Shown here: one piece after another, positions 11,603 to 26,678 of the stretch
How positions within the stretch are numbered: position 1 is the stretch's first letter
How the letters are laid out: each line of letters begins with the position of its first letter
Source of the DNA: Seriola aureovittata
Taxonomy: Eukaryota > Chordata > Actinopteri > Carangiformes > Carangidae
DNA: 64,000 nt
Reading direction: 5' to 3'
Assembly (NCBI RefSeq): GCF_021018895.1
Contig: NC_079380.1
Span: forward strand, 711,001 to 775,000
The notes under the pieces: model-generated
The model's input: only the letters and a program-made list of their open reading frames with translations
Databases searched by the model: none
Told to the model about the DNA's origin: nothing
Position numbers and translations under genes: made by a program

Positions 11603-14600
11603 GTGGGTGGGCAGCATCATTATTATTATTGTTCAAGTTCTGTCTGTTCTGTGTAAGCTGTTGGCATTTCATTTGTAATATGTGTTGATTATCCTTAATT
11701 TGGTCAGAAATGTATTTTTAGAAGTATGAATTATTACATATATCATAGACAAGTTATTTTAGACTTAAATTAGACTTTACATTTCTGGAGAACACTGACA
11801 TTTAAGCTGTGAAAAAAAACATTTACTTCTAAGTTTTTAGCATGTAAGTTTCTCTCACTCAATATTTTCAGAAATAGCTTTATTTATTTTTTTTCCTTTT
11901 ACGCATAGAGTCTCATTGAGTACATGTGTATTTATATGAGCTTTACACATGATTTGTTTGCTAGCAGAAGAGCAGAAGATTGTTAATGATCATTGCTATT
12001 TCCACCTTAAAGCCAATTAGCTTTGCTGCTCTGCTGTTGAAATATACTGTTCAGTGCAGAAGAAAAACCTGACCTCACCTGGTGTGCTCCTAAGAGGAAG
12101 ATATTAACTTTAATCTCACTTACACATGAGGTCAAAGGACATAAGCTCAGGACAGAATCAATAACAGAAGAAAATCCTGAAGACTATCTGATTACAATGT
12201 GCAAGGAAGCAGACAAATACAAAACAAATACAATAAAAAAAATAAATGGATTAAAAACTACGTTACAAAAAATGAATATCACTTTTCTGCTAGACTGATT
12301 ATGGATTCCATACTGAAATACACATTGCATTACATTGTCATGCAGCTGACATTATTGCTTCTGTATGTCTATGATGTGTATAATATATATAGGGGGGATG
12401 CTATTTTTGTTTTAGTAGAACACTATAGTGAGATGGGTGCTGAGGGTAAAGTGGCACAGTTAATTATTCATGTATTTATGAAAGAATAATGCAGATACCA
12501 CATTAAATGATGGTTGGTCAATTCAGTTCAGTCAAAGGTTTGATTTTATTTAGCAAAGTCATAAAAAGTCATAGATATGGAATCATAAACCAGAAGTTTA
12601 GAGAGGCTCAGATTGTGTTCAACAACATTCACATTTTCAGTGCAAAGGATACATTTAGGCAAAGTTACATTACGTTTACATTTATTTATTTGGAAGACAC
12701 TTTTGTCCAGAGTGACGTAGAAGTGAGGGACAGCTCAAACACAGCAGCTCAAGGAGAAGCGCTGAGTGTCACAGTGCTCAGTGTGCCACTCACTGGGGCT
12801 CCATGGACGAGGCGGGAATCAAACCCCCAACCTTACAACCTAAACCACAGCCAACCCATGTAATGCAGCAAAAACAGCACTGAATCCAAAAGTATAAGAC
12901 ACAAGGTGTAAAATGAAAATCATGTGCCATGACTGCCTTGCAGTGGTGGAATAAAACATTTTTTCTGAAGTAAAAGTGGCAAAACCACAATTTAAAATCT
13001 CAAAAGTATTTAAAAAAAGTATCACAGTAAAACTATTTGTTATGCATGTTCTGTAGAACATGTGTGTATATCATTGCATCATTATCACTGAGTAAGAAAA
13101 TCACTGAAAGTAGCAAACACAACCTTAAGTACCCAGAGTACATGTCACTGTGATCAGATGCAAGAACAACACAGTGTTCCTGCTTTCCTGATGAGATGCA
13201 ACCCAGTCCTCCATATGGAAGTATACAGCATTAGCAACTTATTTTCATTGGCAATGTTCAGAGCTAAAACAGCAAAGTAGTGTTACATTACAGAAACGTA
13301 AAGTACAGGTTTAGTACAAGTGTTTACCTTCTTTTCCTGTTCTGAGTTCAGTTCCTGTCGCCCTCTTGCGCTGTTTTGTTACTGCAAAAGTTTTTTGATA
13401 TGAAAATTATTTGTAAGAGATACAGTTGCTGGATATAATGATGGACAAACTTCACTGTTTAAAATTTTCTTTTAAGTCTGACCCTGATGTTTCTATGGTT
13501 GGATCCAGAAGCAGCTGCAGACCCCCAGCTGCCCCACATGCCCCAGGGTTACTGTGTGTCAATGTGGTGGTAATTTCAGTAATGTAATATGTAAATCAAT
13601 AGCTACTTAAAGGATGATGACCTTAAAGCTGTAGTACTGAGGCCCCTGTCTTGTAGTAGTGCCCTGTGTTAAAATGAAGATTTAATATTCTTATCTTTAA
13701 ATTGTGCAGATTCCAAAACAAATATTTGTCTAATTAAATAACCCACACTGACACACTAGATCACCTGGGGCCATGTATTGCAGTAAAGGAGTACTGAGTG
13801 GTTTCTCAGGGTTCTCCATGGGCTAATAATGGAGCTGCTAAGTGAACTTCACTGCCCATGGGACCTTTAAAGGATTGTATACTCCTTCCTAATTCATGAT
13901 TGCTCAGACATGACAAATGAATAGACTTAGCAATGACATCATTTTAATCATGCACTTGAAGGTATTTGAAGGTAATCAAATACTCTACTTGATATTCTGT
14001 CTCATACATGCACTGGACAAGATCAACTGCGATTCCTCTTTTTTATATGAACAATGGGTTCCAGCTCAAATGGCCTCGGTGCCACAACAACACTTCATTT
14101 CCTAAACCTCCTCCCCGTTCACCGGTGATGCTCTAAAACTGTGGAATAATGTATGTGACATGACACATGTACCAGTGTTCATGCTGCGGTTTTCTCTTCC
14201 TGAGTGGAATGTGGATATCTGAACTGGATATATGTGACAGGTGGTATCACACTGTGTCTGAGAATTATATATCTACATTTATCTATATTGTTTGGTTCAC
14301 AGCTGGAAGCTATTGTGGTGGAGATGCAGGACCTGAAGAGTGGAGTGAAGGGCTCAGAGCAGAAACTCAATGTCACAAAGATCCCACATGTTATTACTGG
14401 TGAGACTGACACACACACACACACACACACACATTGCCACAGAGCCACACATCATTGTGGTCCTCACAAGGCATAGCCCACTAGTACAGTGGGCACCTGG
14501 TTGGACCCCATGAATATAGAAATACAAAGCTACACACAGAGACACTCAAACCAATCCTAACCTTACCCTAATGGTTGACTGGACAGTTAATGCCAACTTT

Positions 14601-17326
14601 ATCTTTGTCTCTTCCACTTGTTAAGGTCACTGTGTCGATTTGATACTTAACAAATTAAGGGCCAACATCAATACTCACTACTTACTACTCGTCCTGCTAA
14701 TGTGCTCATTTAAAATGAAACTCCAACATTTTCTCCGAGCTAAAATATAAACTCAATTTCAACACAGTGTTATAATTTGACAGGTATCTTTATAACAGTT
14801 TCAGTATTTAGTGACAACCCCACAGAGAATCCTCTTCCTCAGAGTGAATATTGGACTAGACAATGCCAGATAAAAGCCAGTGTTGCTCTGGGATATCTAG
14901 ATGTGTGAATGTGCAGTTGACTGCGACTTTGAAAGGTGTGTTATGTTTTGTTTTCAGCTTGTTGTGCTGCCAAAAATGTATAATGTGTTTGTGTTGTTAT
15001 GTATAAAAGAGAGTTCATCACTGTTTTTATCAAACATATCGAAGATATAATCTTTGTTTTGTTTTGTTTTGCAGATTTTGATGAGTATTCTGTCATTAAA
15101 ATAGTTTCATTTCCACTTGCACTTACCGATCATTGTAGTTTGTTTATTGAGCTTTATTTGCTTGTGTTTCTAGATTATTTAAAATGACTGATATGGATCA
15201 ATACAATAATAAACAGAAAAAGGTATTTTGTTATTCTCTCCATGGCAGGAGCAGGTTGTATTGTACTGATTATTAATAAAACCTTGACTTGGTCAGGGTC
15301 TGTTATTTCTGGACTTCTATGTCTCTGTAAAATAAAACATAAAATCTGTATAAATTCTCTTGACAGCAAAGACAACACTCAGTGCCAGCACATATTTAAA
15401 ACAGACTGTGACAGGCTGCCCTGACTGTCTAAGCTGCTAACACACACTAAATAAGGAAACCCACAATTGGATGAGATCTGGACTGTGCTTTAGGAGCTAA
15501 AGTGGCTTTTTAATCTGGTCTAAGACCAGCGAGGGAAAGGTCAGTATGGCTACAAGGACCAAACCCACCATGTCACCAGTCGAGGTGGTCTGAGTAATGT
15601 ATAACCTTTAGTCATCCTTTCCTACATCATCCCAACAGTTAACTTGAAATGTGATATCACAATGATCACTTTGCTTTTAAATGAAAACTGGCAGCATTAA
15701 TGTGATGGTGAACAAAAAATTAAAATAATATTACATGTAAACTTCTAAGACTAGTTGGTGGAACATGGCTGTGTGCACCGTGTGCAGCTTATTACCCTTT
15801 TTGTTGTTTAATAAACCAAGTGACTTGAGTAGAGAATTTAGTTTTAGGAAAAAAGGTGAAAATTTAGCAGTTGATTTGGCAAATTTTTGTTTGTGGATAG
15901 GGAATTTTGCATTAAGTAGATATTCCAGAGCACTGTAATTGGACTATCATAATGAATAATATCTTTAAGGTTGAAGGAGTAGAGAGAGTTAGAAGCTTCA
16001 AAAAGTGATACTCGAGATCTCTCCAAAACTTCTGGGATATTTCAGTATTTCAGCTGTTCTCTGTTTCCACAGGTCAGGACATAATTACATGGATCGCCAG
16101 CAAGATGAAAATTGAAACAGAAGGTAGAGTTTGTGAACTATGAAAATGAAAAAGCTGACATCATGACATCTTCACTGCTCCGTCTCATTCATGTCCTTTG
16201 CCCTCTGCTGCCTCCTGTGTGTGTTGTTCCAGAGGCTCATGTCTTTGGCACCATGTTGGTGGCCTATGGTTACATCTACCCCCTGCAGAACCACAAGAAG
16301 CTGGTCATGTGCAATGACACCAGCCTTTACCGCTTCCAGGTAAAACTGAATACCTGCTTCCTCATTCCTGCCTATAGCTGAAGTCAATGTCTCACTTTAT
16401 CTTCACAGGAAACAGAATCAGGATTTCACTTCATTAAAGATTAAAGACTGTGTTAAAAATTATTATTGCACATCAAGGACAAAGGAGGAACTGTTCCTGC
16501 TTCACAAGGAATCTGCAGATGTATGAATTTGAATTTTGAATGATAACTTTATTATCGCATCTATCCAGACTTTACACTAGCTGTTTTCAAGCCATGTTAT
16601 CAATTCTTACCCTTTGTAAGAAAAGTAATGTAAACTGTCTTGAGCTGTCAAAGTGTTAAATATTAAATAGATTAAGAAGTTATTAAGACGGTCACATGCA
16701 TGAATAGTGTAAAATATATAAATGAAGCAATCATTTTTTTTAAACATTTCAGAAATTATTAAAATGCAACTCACTATGATGAAATTATATTTCATCATAA
16801 AATCATATTTTCATAATAACACTGTTCATTTTATTTTTGTTATAGATTTTTTTATTAATTTAATTCAGTGTCACTTTATAACCCTAATCCTGCCTCTGTT
16901 AACTAGAGCAACTGTTGTATTGTACTGCAATGCCAAAGTCTGAATAAATGATCAATAATAAATTAATAATTATGAATCAACCAACTAGGGGGCTGCTGTA
17001 AATAATCCCAGTACAAAAACACAGTAACTAGCTACCTACTAAAATGGGTTGTGACCTTAGAAATACTATGCTCCTTCAAAGTGAAGAGCCAAATGGTTAA
17101 TTCACCTCGACAGTGCCACAATATGTTCTCACCACAGTCCCACGTGGGATCAGGTTTAGGGAGTAGATGTACGCTAGTTTAGGTTCGGTAAAGAATCTGG
17201 TTTTCAGTGAAATGTGTTTGCATTTTGTGCTTCAAGTCACTTTTGACTTCTTCATTATTAAACTAAGATTACCATCATTCTCTAACTGTATCCAGGTGCA
17301 GTGTTCCCTAATTATTTTCATAGAAA

Positions 17327-17359
<33 letters not shown>

Positions 17360-20300
17360 ATTTTATTTAAAGGCGCCTTTCTTGGCACTCAAGGACACCG
17401 ATATAAAAAATATTATATTAAATAAATTATTATTAAAAAAATATAATATGTTTCATTCCTTTACAAACTTTACTGTTGCAGTTACAACTACTGTTGTTTA
17501 TGTTTTTTCTTTATTATCTTGTTTACTGTTTATATTTATCCACTGAAAGAACATCAAGAACACTGTTTTCAAATGTCTTCCCTTTCAGACCCCGTACTTT
17601 TGGCCGACACAAAACTGGGTTGCAGAAGACTCGGACTACGGTGAGTACAACACAGAAACATCTCTTTACAATGCAACCTGCAGACTGTTGAATCACATGT
17701 ACGGATGCGCAATATATAGTTATAGTTACAAAAGAATTACAACCAATACTGCATAAGCAACACCACTTCAACCAGGCTCTGAGTGATCGTTTGACAGGCT
17801 CATGGTTAGGAACGACTTGGTTTGTTTTAGAAGAAGGGACTCACTGTTTTTTGTCAAATCCCAGAAATGATGTGGCAGATCTGAAAGGGGAAGCAATCAC
17901 CTTCTTGAGCTCAACTACTTACGAACAAGGCGCTTCAATACAATGTCTGACATTTTCAGATGCCAGATTTCCTCAGCAGTAGTAAAGTAACAAATTATCC
18001 CTGCAGATTTTTGGATGGATTGGCAATTAGTCTTTTTTTTTATTTTGACAGCTCTAGGATAGTAGTTTCTCCCAGTTTCCACTGCAAGGCTCTTGTCTGC
18101 ATACTGGGACTGCATACTACATACACTTCCTTGCCAGAAATGTCAGCCATCTTGGAAGTGATGACCATCTTGATTTTTTGAGTGGTTAACGTGTTTTGTC
18201 AAAAGAGTAATAGTTTTCTCCTGAAATATGCAGTTATCTAAATGTAGAAAGTAAAACATTTCCCTATGAAATATATTGTGTAAGTCTAAGTATTTGAGTG
18301 AATATATTTATATCGGCCACTAGTAACCAATGATTTGTTTTGTTGTGATTGTAGCCATTTACCTGGCCAAGAGGAACATCCGCAAGAAAGGCATGTTAGA
18401 GCCCTATGAACAGGTATGTGTGTGTGTGTGTGTGTGTGTGTGTAATGTGCATGTTGGGTCTGAGCTCTGCCTCACAAGCAGGACACCATAAATGTTGGAC
18501 CTTTGGTTTTCTATCAATTTATCGGATATCATAAATTTAGAAAATATTAATATTAAAATATTAATATCAAATAATAACTGAATTAAAGTCCTCAGGGGCA
18601 CCAGCCTAACTAATAGGCAAAATAGCCAATATTTTTTCAGTCTCAAATTATTGGAATGATTGGAATTCAACTGAGTAAAGGTTGGCAATATTCACACTTG
18701 TGCAACATTAAACTGACCAGTAGTTATACTTAAAGACATTTATTTACAATAGGAAAGAGTAAAATACAATGTTTAATCTATGGATTCAGACATGAGATGT
18801 GATGTGGTGAAAACATTTGACCCAAACAGGCTGTTTGTAGAAAAGGAGATTTTAACTGCTGCTGACTTACTGAGCACTAGTTTCCTCCCAGTTCTGTTCA
18901 TGTTCTGTTTTTAAGTGAACTTATCACTGTCCCTGTCACCGTCACTGTCTCTGTCTCTGTCCCTGTCACCGTCACTGTCCCTGTCACCGTCACTGTCTCT
19001 GTCACTGTCTCTGTCCCTGTCACTGTCTCTGTCACTGTACTGTCCCTGTCACCGTCACTGTCTCTGTCCCTGTCTCTGTCACTGTACTGTCCCTGTCACC
19101 GTCACTGTCACTGTCTCTGTCACTGTACTGTCCCTGTCACCATCACTGTCTCTGTCAAAGTCACTGTCAATGTCACTGTACTGTCATTGTCAGCGTCTCT
19201 GTCACCGTCATTGTCTGTCACCTGTCACCTGTCACCTGTCACCTGTCCCCATCACTGTCTCTGTCACTGTCACCGTCCCTGCCACTGTTACTGTCTCTGT
19301 CACTGTCACCGTATTGTCACTGTCCCTGTCACCATCACTGTCACTGTCACTGTACTGTCACTATCTGCGTCTCTGTCACGTCACCATCACTATCACTGTC
19401 ACACTTTCACTGTCTCTGTCCTTGTTGCCTTCACTGTCACCCTCACTGTCAATGTCACACAGTCACCATTACTGTCGCTGTCAAAGTCACTGTCAATGTC
19501 ACTGTACTGTCATTGTCAGCGTCTCTGTCACCGTCATTGTCTGTCACCTGTCACCTGTCACTGTCACTGTCACCGTCACCGTCTCTGTCACCGTCACTGT
19601 CACTGTCACCATCTCTGTCACTGTCTCTGTCACTGTCACTGTACTGTCACTATCAGCGTCTCTGTCACGTCACTGTCCCTATCACTGTCACACTGTCACT
19701 GTCCCTGTCACCATCACTATCACTGTCACACTTTCACTGTCTCTGTCCCTGTTGCCTTCACTGTCACCCTCACTGTCAATGTCACACAGTCACCATTACT
19801 GTCGCTGTCACTGGCTGTTCCTGTTACCTTTTACTGTCCCCGTCACCATCACTGTCACTGTCACTGTCACTGTCACTGTTACCTTCAATGTCCCTGTCAC
19901 TGTCACTGTCCCTGTCATTGTCACTGTCACTGTCACTGTCACTGTTACCTTCAACGTCCCTGTCACCGTCACTGTCACTAATACCTTCACTGTCACCATC
20001 ACTGTCACCGTCACCGTCACTGTCACTGTCACCGTCACTGTCACCGTCACTGTCACTGTCACTGTCACTGTCGCCGTCACCGTCACTGTCACCGTCACTG
20101 TCACTGTCACCATCACTGTCACTATCACCATCACTGTCACTGTCACTATTACCTTCACTGTCACTGTCACCATCACTGTCACTGTCACCATCACTGTCAC
20201 TGTCACCGTCGCTGTCACCGTCACTGTCACTGTCACCATCACTGTCACTGTCACCGTCGCTGTCACCGTCACTGTCACTGTCACTGTCACTATCACCTCA

Positions 20301-21771
20301 CACTGTCACTGTCTATGTTCTTGTCACCATCCCTGTCTCTGTCCCTGTCACCATTACTGTCACTCTCACTGTCACTGTCCCTGTTACCTTCAATGTCACT
20401 GTTACTGTACTTATACATACTGTTTTTAACAGGTGCATTATAACCACCTCCATGAATGGCTGAACCACAAGTGGGACTTCATTGTGATGCAGGCCACTGA
20501 ACAGTACAAGTAGGTCAAACATATACAAAAAATAACACAAAGGCGCTGCAAAATCAGAAAACATCTTCATCATTTTGACAACACATGCGTTACAAATACT
20601 GACAACACAACAGAAGTGTTTCCAGGGGACACTAAAAAGTAATGGACCCACCTGGGACGCACTGGTTGTTTAATGCTTTTTGAGTTTTGAAGTTATGAAG
20701 ACAACTACCCGTTAGTGGCGTTTGAAAATAAGCTGGGTTTATTATAACGTTCATTATACGACTATGGCTAAGCTAACAGTACATATTTGCAATAATAATA
20801 ATATCTGAATCATGTGATATTGACGTTATGCTAAACCAAACAACTCACCTTTAGCTTATTTTCAAATACCACTGACAGGTAACCGTCTTCATAACTTCAA
20901 AAGTCAAGAAGCAATGAACAACCAGCATTGTGAATGTGCCCCAGCTGGGTCCGTTATTTTTTAGTGTCCCCTGGAAACACTTCTGTTGTAGCACATGTGC
21001 TGTTAAATTGATGAAGATGTTTTCTGAATTGTCAATGCGCATGTGTATTTGCATGTGTTTCCTTAAGTTGTAGTATGTTGAGCTCTCAGGGCCACCATAC
21101 AAAACTGCATTTTGTGAGGTCACTGTGACCTTGACCTTTGACCACCAAAATCTAATCAGTTCGTCCTTGAAGTGAATGTTTGTCCCAAATTTGAAGAGGT
21201 TCCATCAAGGCATTACTGAGATATCAAGTAATATATGTCCCCGAGAATGGGACTGATGTATGTACGTATGGACAACATGAAAACAATATGGCTCCGGCTC
21301 TGACTGTTGCCGGTGCAAGAGGAATAATAATAACCCCACAGTCTGTCAGCTACAGTGAGGCCTATAGAGAGGAGGCAGCAGCTACATGTGGAGGCTTTGT
21401 AGACCACAGGCAGGGCTGCATCTTTCATATTTAAACATTTTCTACACTAGTACTGAAACGATTGGTACCAGTGTAGGAAAAAAAAAAAATCTAATTTACA
21501 GAAACAAAAGCCCAAGCAGCTGTACAGAGCCAAAATACAAGAGTCAACTATAGATCAGACTTTCACTACTTGACAGTTTTTGATGCTCAATACCCAGAAG
21601 AGTATTTCAAATTTTGACAAGAAGTTTTACACTAGAGACGACCTACCTCCACCTGACCAACATAATCAGTTCAGCTACTCAACTCAGGTTATAGGTTTTG
21701 TTACATTCATCTAACTACCTGCACTTCCCATTCTTTTTGCATGTGTCCATGTGTCCATGTGTCCATGTGTC

Positions 21772-21819
<48 letters not shown>

Positions 21820-24800
21820 AGGGCTGGTAAGGAGAGGATGAAGCCGGACTGTGTGGTGTTTGACTGCCAGGAGAGGGCTTACTGGATAGTGAACAGACCT
21901 CCGGTCAGTGTGTGTGTGACTCTATATTGTGATCTCATTATAACGTGATCATGTTACTGACTGTACATTCATCATGGACCTGTCATGTGTGTGTGTGCAG
22001 CGTCGCACTCACAGTGCTATGGACTGTGGTCCAGAGCGTCTTATTGATCCCAGCGCAGATGAGGTAACAGGTCAGTACACACACACACACACACACACAC
22101 ACCAGTCCAAGGCAGTAACAGCAGTGTCTGTTGTAAAAATGTTGCCAACTTGCAACTATAATTGGTGTGTGTGGCATCAAATTCACAGACAAGGTCAGTT
22201 TATCTTGAACTTTTGCATTCTCTTTGCTTTCTTGTGTTGTTTGCCTCTTTTTGTCACTTTAATATGGTGTGACGTAAGAGATATCAGAATTAACCGATTT
22301 GCATGCCAGACAGCTGGCATGATGTGTTGCAGACAACTATGTGTTTACTTTTGTTAATGGTACAACTTATGTTGCACAGAAAATCAAATGAACCACTTGG
22401 CCTGATAACTTAAAGGAGGCCTATTTATTTTCTTCATAAGGCTACTTTTGCAATGTGGCAAAATAAAAGTTTTGTATTGTGTCAAGTGAGAATTACTCAG
22501 GGTCCTTAGCTTTCAGGATACGTGGCCACCTGAACAACATATTTGAATAGCCCTGTTCTACTGTATCTACTTTGCTTTCAAATGGTTTGGATAACACAAT
22601 TATGGTGTCTTTACTCCACCTGACCATCTTCATCTCTGTCTCATGGGAATATTAGGACATCCTGTAAAGATCAGCTGTTTCATTCACTGCTTTTTCCCCT
22701 GTCCTGTCTTTGTCTCCTTTCAAACAGATGTCCTTACACTGATGAAGACACAGTGATGTAATAAAACAAGCAGAAAGAAAACATCATATACAGTCTTTTA
22801 CCCAAACTGTCACTCCTCTGTGGAAACTACACTGTAGATTTATGTTCCATGTCGTATTTAGTCAGTCCCTCCAGGAAGTGAGGATGTTTGGATTGTAAAT
22901 TAATGAACTATTTGAGCAGGGTGAGATTTTGTCTCATTCCTGCAGTAACTGTCCTAAAATGGTCACAAATTCACCACAAAGAAAACCAGACCAGGTCCAT
23001 CTGAATGAAAACTATGGGCTCAGCCCTTACAGAAAAACCATATGCATTTCACTGGTGCAAAATCACATGCAGTGTAACGTGTGAAGCCCATGTAATTTCA
23101 CATTTGAAACCTTTGGGATTACACTCGAGACCCATGTACATAGATTGTTGTTGTTTGTTTGCATGTTTGTCAGTTCTCACATTACTGCACCTTTTGAAAA
23201 TGTTATGGTGAAACTTTGAAAATCTGCAGTATTTGTGACATATTACAACATGTGGAAAGATTTTCCACATGTGCTCTACATTTTGTAGCGTGTGCTACCA
23301 TGTGATCAAATGTAGAAAAGATGTGGAAAAAATGGGAAATTCATGTGGTTTTTCTATGAGGGAGATTAGGGTCAATCATTTTTCTGTAAAACCAGGTGGC
23401 TTTAATTATATTTGATGATGTAGAAAATAAGGTTAAACATGTAATGTGCTGTGTGTCTGCAGAAGTGCACGTCGCCCGTCTTGAAAATCTACTGCATCTT
23501 TCTCCTGTCTTCTGATTGGACTCTGCTTTGTCATTGGGTTGTCCAAATAGATTTAGGTGTGAAAACAGGTCAAAATTCATAACTCGTGGTTTCAGTGTCA
23601 CACACAGTGTGGGAACTTTGCGTGCTGAGTGTTTTCTGCTTTGTATCTCTACATACATGTTGACAGAAACACTTCACAGAGTCTTTGTGTGACCTCACTA
23701 CTTATCTCATGTGGTCACAGATTTCATTCACAGTCTTCTTTTATTTTATTTTTTTACAAATACAAATCTTTTCTATACATGCGCAAACTCACATTTCTAC
23801 TGCAAATTTATTTTACAAGTTTACAAAGGTTTATTTTTAAACGTTTATTAAAATCTACAAACTAGAATTATTTGTGAACATCACTTTACAAGCTCAAAAT
23901 CTTTTTGACCCTAATCTAAGCCCATAGAAGACTTCAGTATTATCAAGCCAAGTTCATTTTCTCTCTCTCTGGAGCACAGGGCCAAAGTCAGAACAGTTTC
24001 AATCTTTCACAAAAGTAAATTAATGTTGATATTTTGCAATAATCACAAAAAACTTTGTAACCTGCAAGCAGCTTATTCAGTTGTGTTTAGTCGTGTTGGT
24101 GTTTGTGTTTGCAGCAGCTCTCTGTAGATAACAATAAAGCATCAGAATCATCCTCTGTCACACTCACTATTTTTCTGTCTTTCAGAAAATCAGCTTTGAT
24201 GAGTACAGACGCAAAGTAAGTCAGAACATTCAAAAATACACACACTGATCTTATTTTATTATAACAAGGGAAAAACTTGCTCCCAGCTCAGTGTTGAAAC
24301 TGGAAACTGTGGAAGTGAGAAAATTACAATTATAATTTTACAGTTGCAAACAACATTTTGTGTTCCTCTTTTCTTCTAGAACATCTTCTATCAACAAGCC
24401 ATCATGAGGTCAAAGGTCAAATCTAGTGTGTCCCTCGGAGCGTAAGTTCATCTGGTACCTGACGTAGAGGAGTTAAAATTGATATTAATTATAATTAATT
24501 GTTTTTCTTGTATTTATGACTCAACATTTTGTTCTCACATTTTTACCTCCTAATTGTAATGAGATGATCTCGTTATTAAATTAATATGAGGGATACAGCA
24601 GGACCTTTTGATTGTTAGTGTCTGGTGATCAGTTCAATGACGGTTTGGAAACCCTGACTCTGAGGTTCTGTGGACTCTGCAGGTTGGTCAAGTACGTTAC
24701 AAACTACAAAAACCATGATGCCTTTCTGGCTCCATGTTTACCCAGCAACCCCTGGCAAACAGACAACGATGCATACTGGACTCTCAACATGAGAAGGTGA

Positions 24801-26431
24801 GGGTGGCTTCATCATCAAGGTAAAGGTCAATCAGGAAATGATCACAGTCATGGTGAGACATTGGTCTAATTATTGTAATCAAACCAAACTGGGAGATTTT
24901 TAGCCTTTTCATATGTTTACACTGAATTGTGATGAGCTGTTTTGGGAGGAACACAAAAAAGGAACAAACAGACACAAACATTTGAGAGCCTCAGCATCAG
25001 CTGGTAAACTGTCCTCGGAGGATCACTTCTTTTCATTCATGTCAGACAGAAAACATGAGACTTGTTTTTGTATAAATGGCTGCAAATTTACAGTGAGGAC
25101 AGACGTCCATGTGACTCTGCTGTCCGAACACAGGTCTGAGGTTTACTGCCTCGCTCAAAGAAGGAAGTTGTATAAAGATATAATATTTCAATTCTACAGT
25201 CAACACACAAACACGAAGAATGTGAACTGAGCATAGTAAAGACTGGACTCCTGCTGCTCTGTGTGTGTGTGTGTGTGTGTGTGTGTTTAAATCCAGAGCT
25301 GTGTAAAGCTGCAAATAACACCAGGATTCAGTGACGATTCAGAGACAAATCCTCTTAGTTTTAGAAGAATCATCATTATCATCAGTTCTCTGAATTACAC
25401 TTGAAAAGACAAGTGTGACATTTGAAATGATTCAGCTAATGGAGTTTTCTCAGTTGGAAAGAATGGAGGAAGACTATGAAATATGGAAGCTACTAAGTGA
25501 CCCTTGAGGGTTTTTGACTTGAGACTCCTTTGGGTTAAATCGGTATTTTGAAAACTATTACGGTGGATATTCACCTTATAATAAATCGTCATTTTGGCAT
25601 CAAATTTTTCAAAGCACTGTACTTTGTATTAGTTGTGTTGAGGTGATCTTTTCAACAGAACTTGTAGTTTTCCCTCTGATATTCCATTTTGGAACACAAG
25701 TTCCATCTTAAAAGCTGTTGTCCACCGAGGGAGACAGAAGTGATTGTGTGTGTGTGTTTCCCTCCTCACCCTGGTGGCCACAGTAGCAGCCAGTGTCTCA
25801 GCAGGTGCTACTGATAGTTAATGGGCGGAAATGGGCAAAGCTGATTCTAATTGGCTAATTAGACTCATTAATTCTTAGCTTTTTAACTCAGGTATGGGAG
25901 CAACTCTAAGGATAATCAACACAGTGTATTTGCATGTACTTGTGTGTATGTGTTGATGTGTGGTTCTTTGCTCATGTGTACGTCTTTCTATAATTGTGAG
26001 GACAATTTTGGATAGAAAAAACATTATTGTGAGGTAATTTTACCAGCCAAATTGAGTAGTTAATGTCTTCATTTCATATGAGTTGAGACACAAAGCATAA
26101 CAAATGTATCATTTAGCCATATTCCAAATTATAAAAGTGTAACAGTGATGATTTTTAAAAGCCAGAGTCAGCCATGAGAGGGTGTGTGTGCCTGTCTGTG
26201 TTCAGAGTTGACGTCCCCACTAAGATGCGAGTAGAGCGCTGGTCCTTCAGCCTGTTTGAGCTGCTGACCGACCTGCGAGGCCGAGACGACTTCAAGATCT
26301 TCCTCAAGAAGGAGTTCAGCGGTGAGTTACCAAACTTTAAAAAATATATTTCAGGCTGTGATTAATGACTGTAATGAATACAAGTTAAATGGGACAAGTT
26401 ATTTGGACCTAAAGTGTGTGTGTGTGTGTGT

Positions 26432-26492
<61 letters not shown>

Positions 26493-26552
26493 TGTGTGTG
26501 CGTGTGTGTGCGTGCGTGCGTGCGTGCGTGCGTGTGTGTGCGTGTGTGCGTG

Positions 26553-26601
<49 letters not shown>

Positions 26602-26627
26602 GTGCGTGCGTGTGTGTGTGTGTGTGT

Positions 26628-26678
<51 letters not shown>

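Noticed and set aside
18915..20463. Long open frames (up to 504 codons plus, 162 codons minus)
   Set aside because: They are produced by the CACTGT hexamer array, whose unit length is a multiple of three. The products are pure dipeptide repeats and overlap an rgs9 intron.
22001..22070. rgs9 exon 9 ending at 22070 (donor CAG|GTCAGT)
   Set aside because: It leaves exon 10 out of frame with an immediate stop; the donor after 22063 keeps the whole 481-codon frame.
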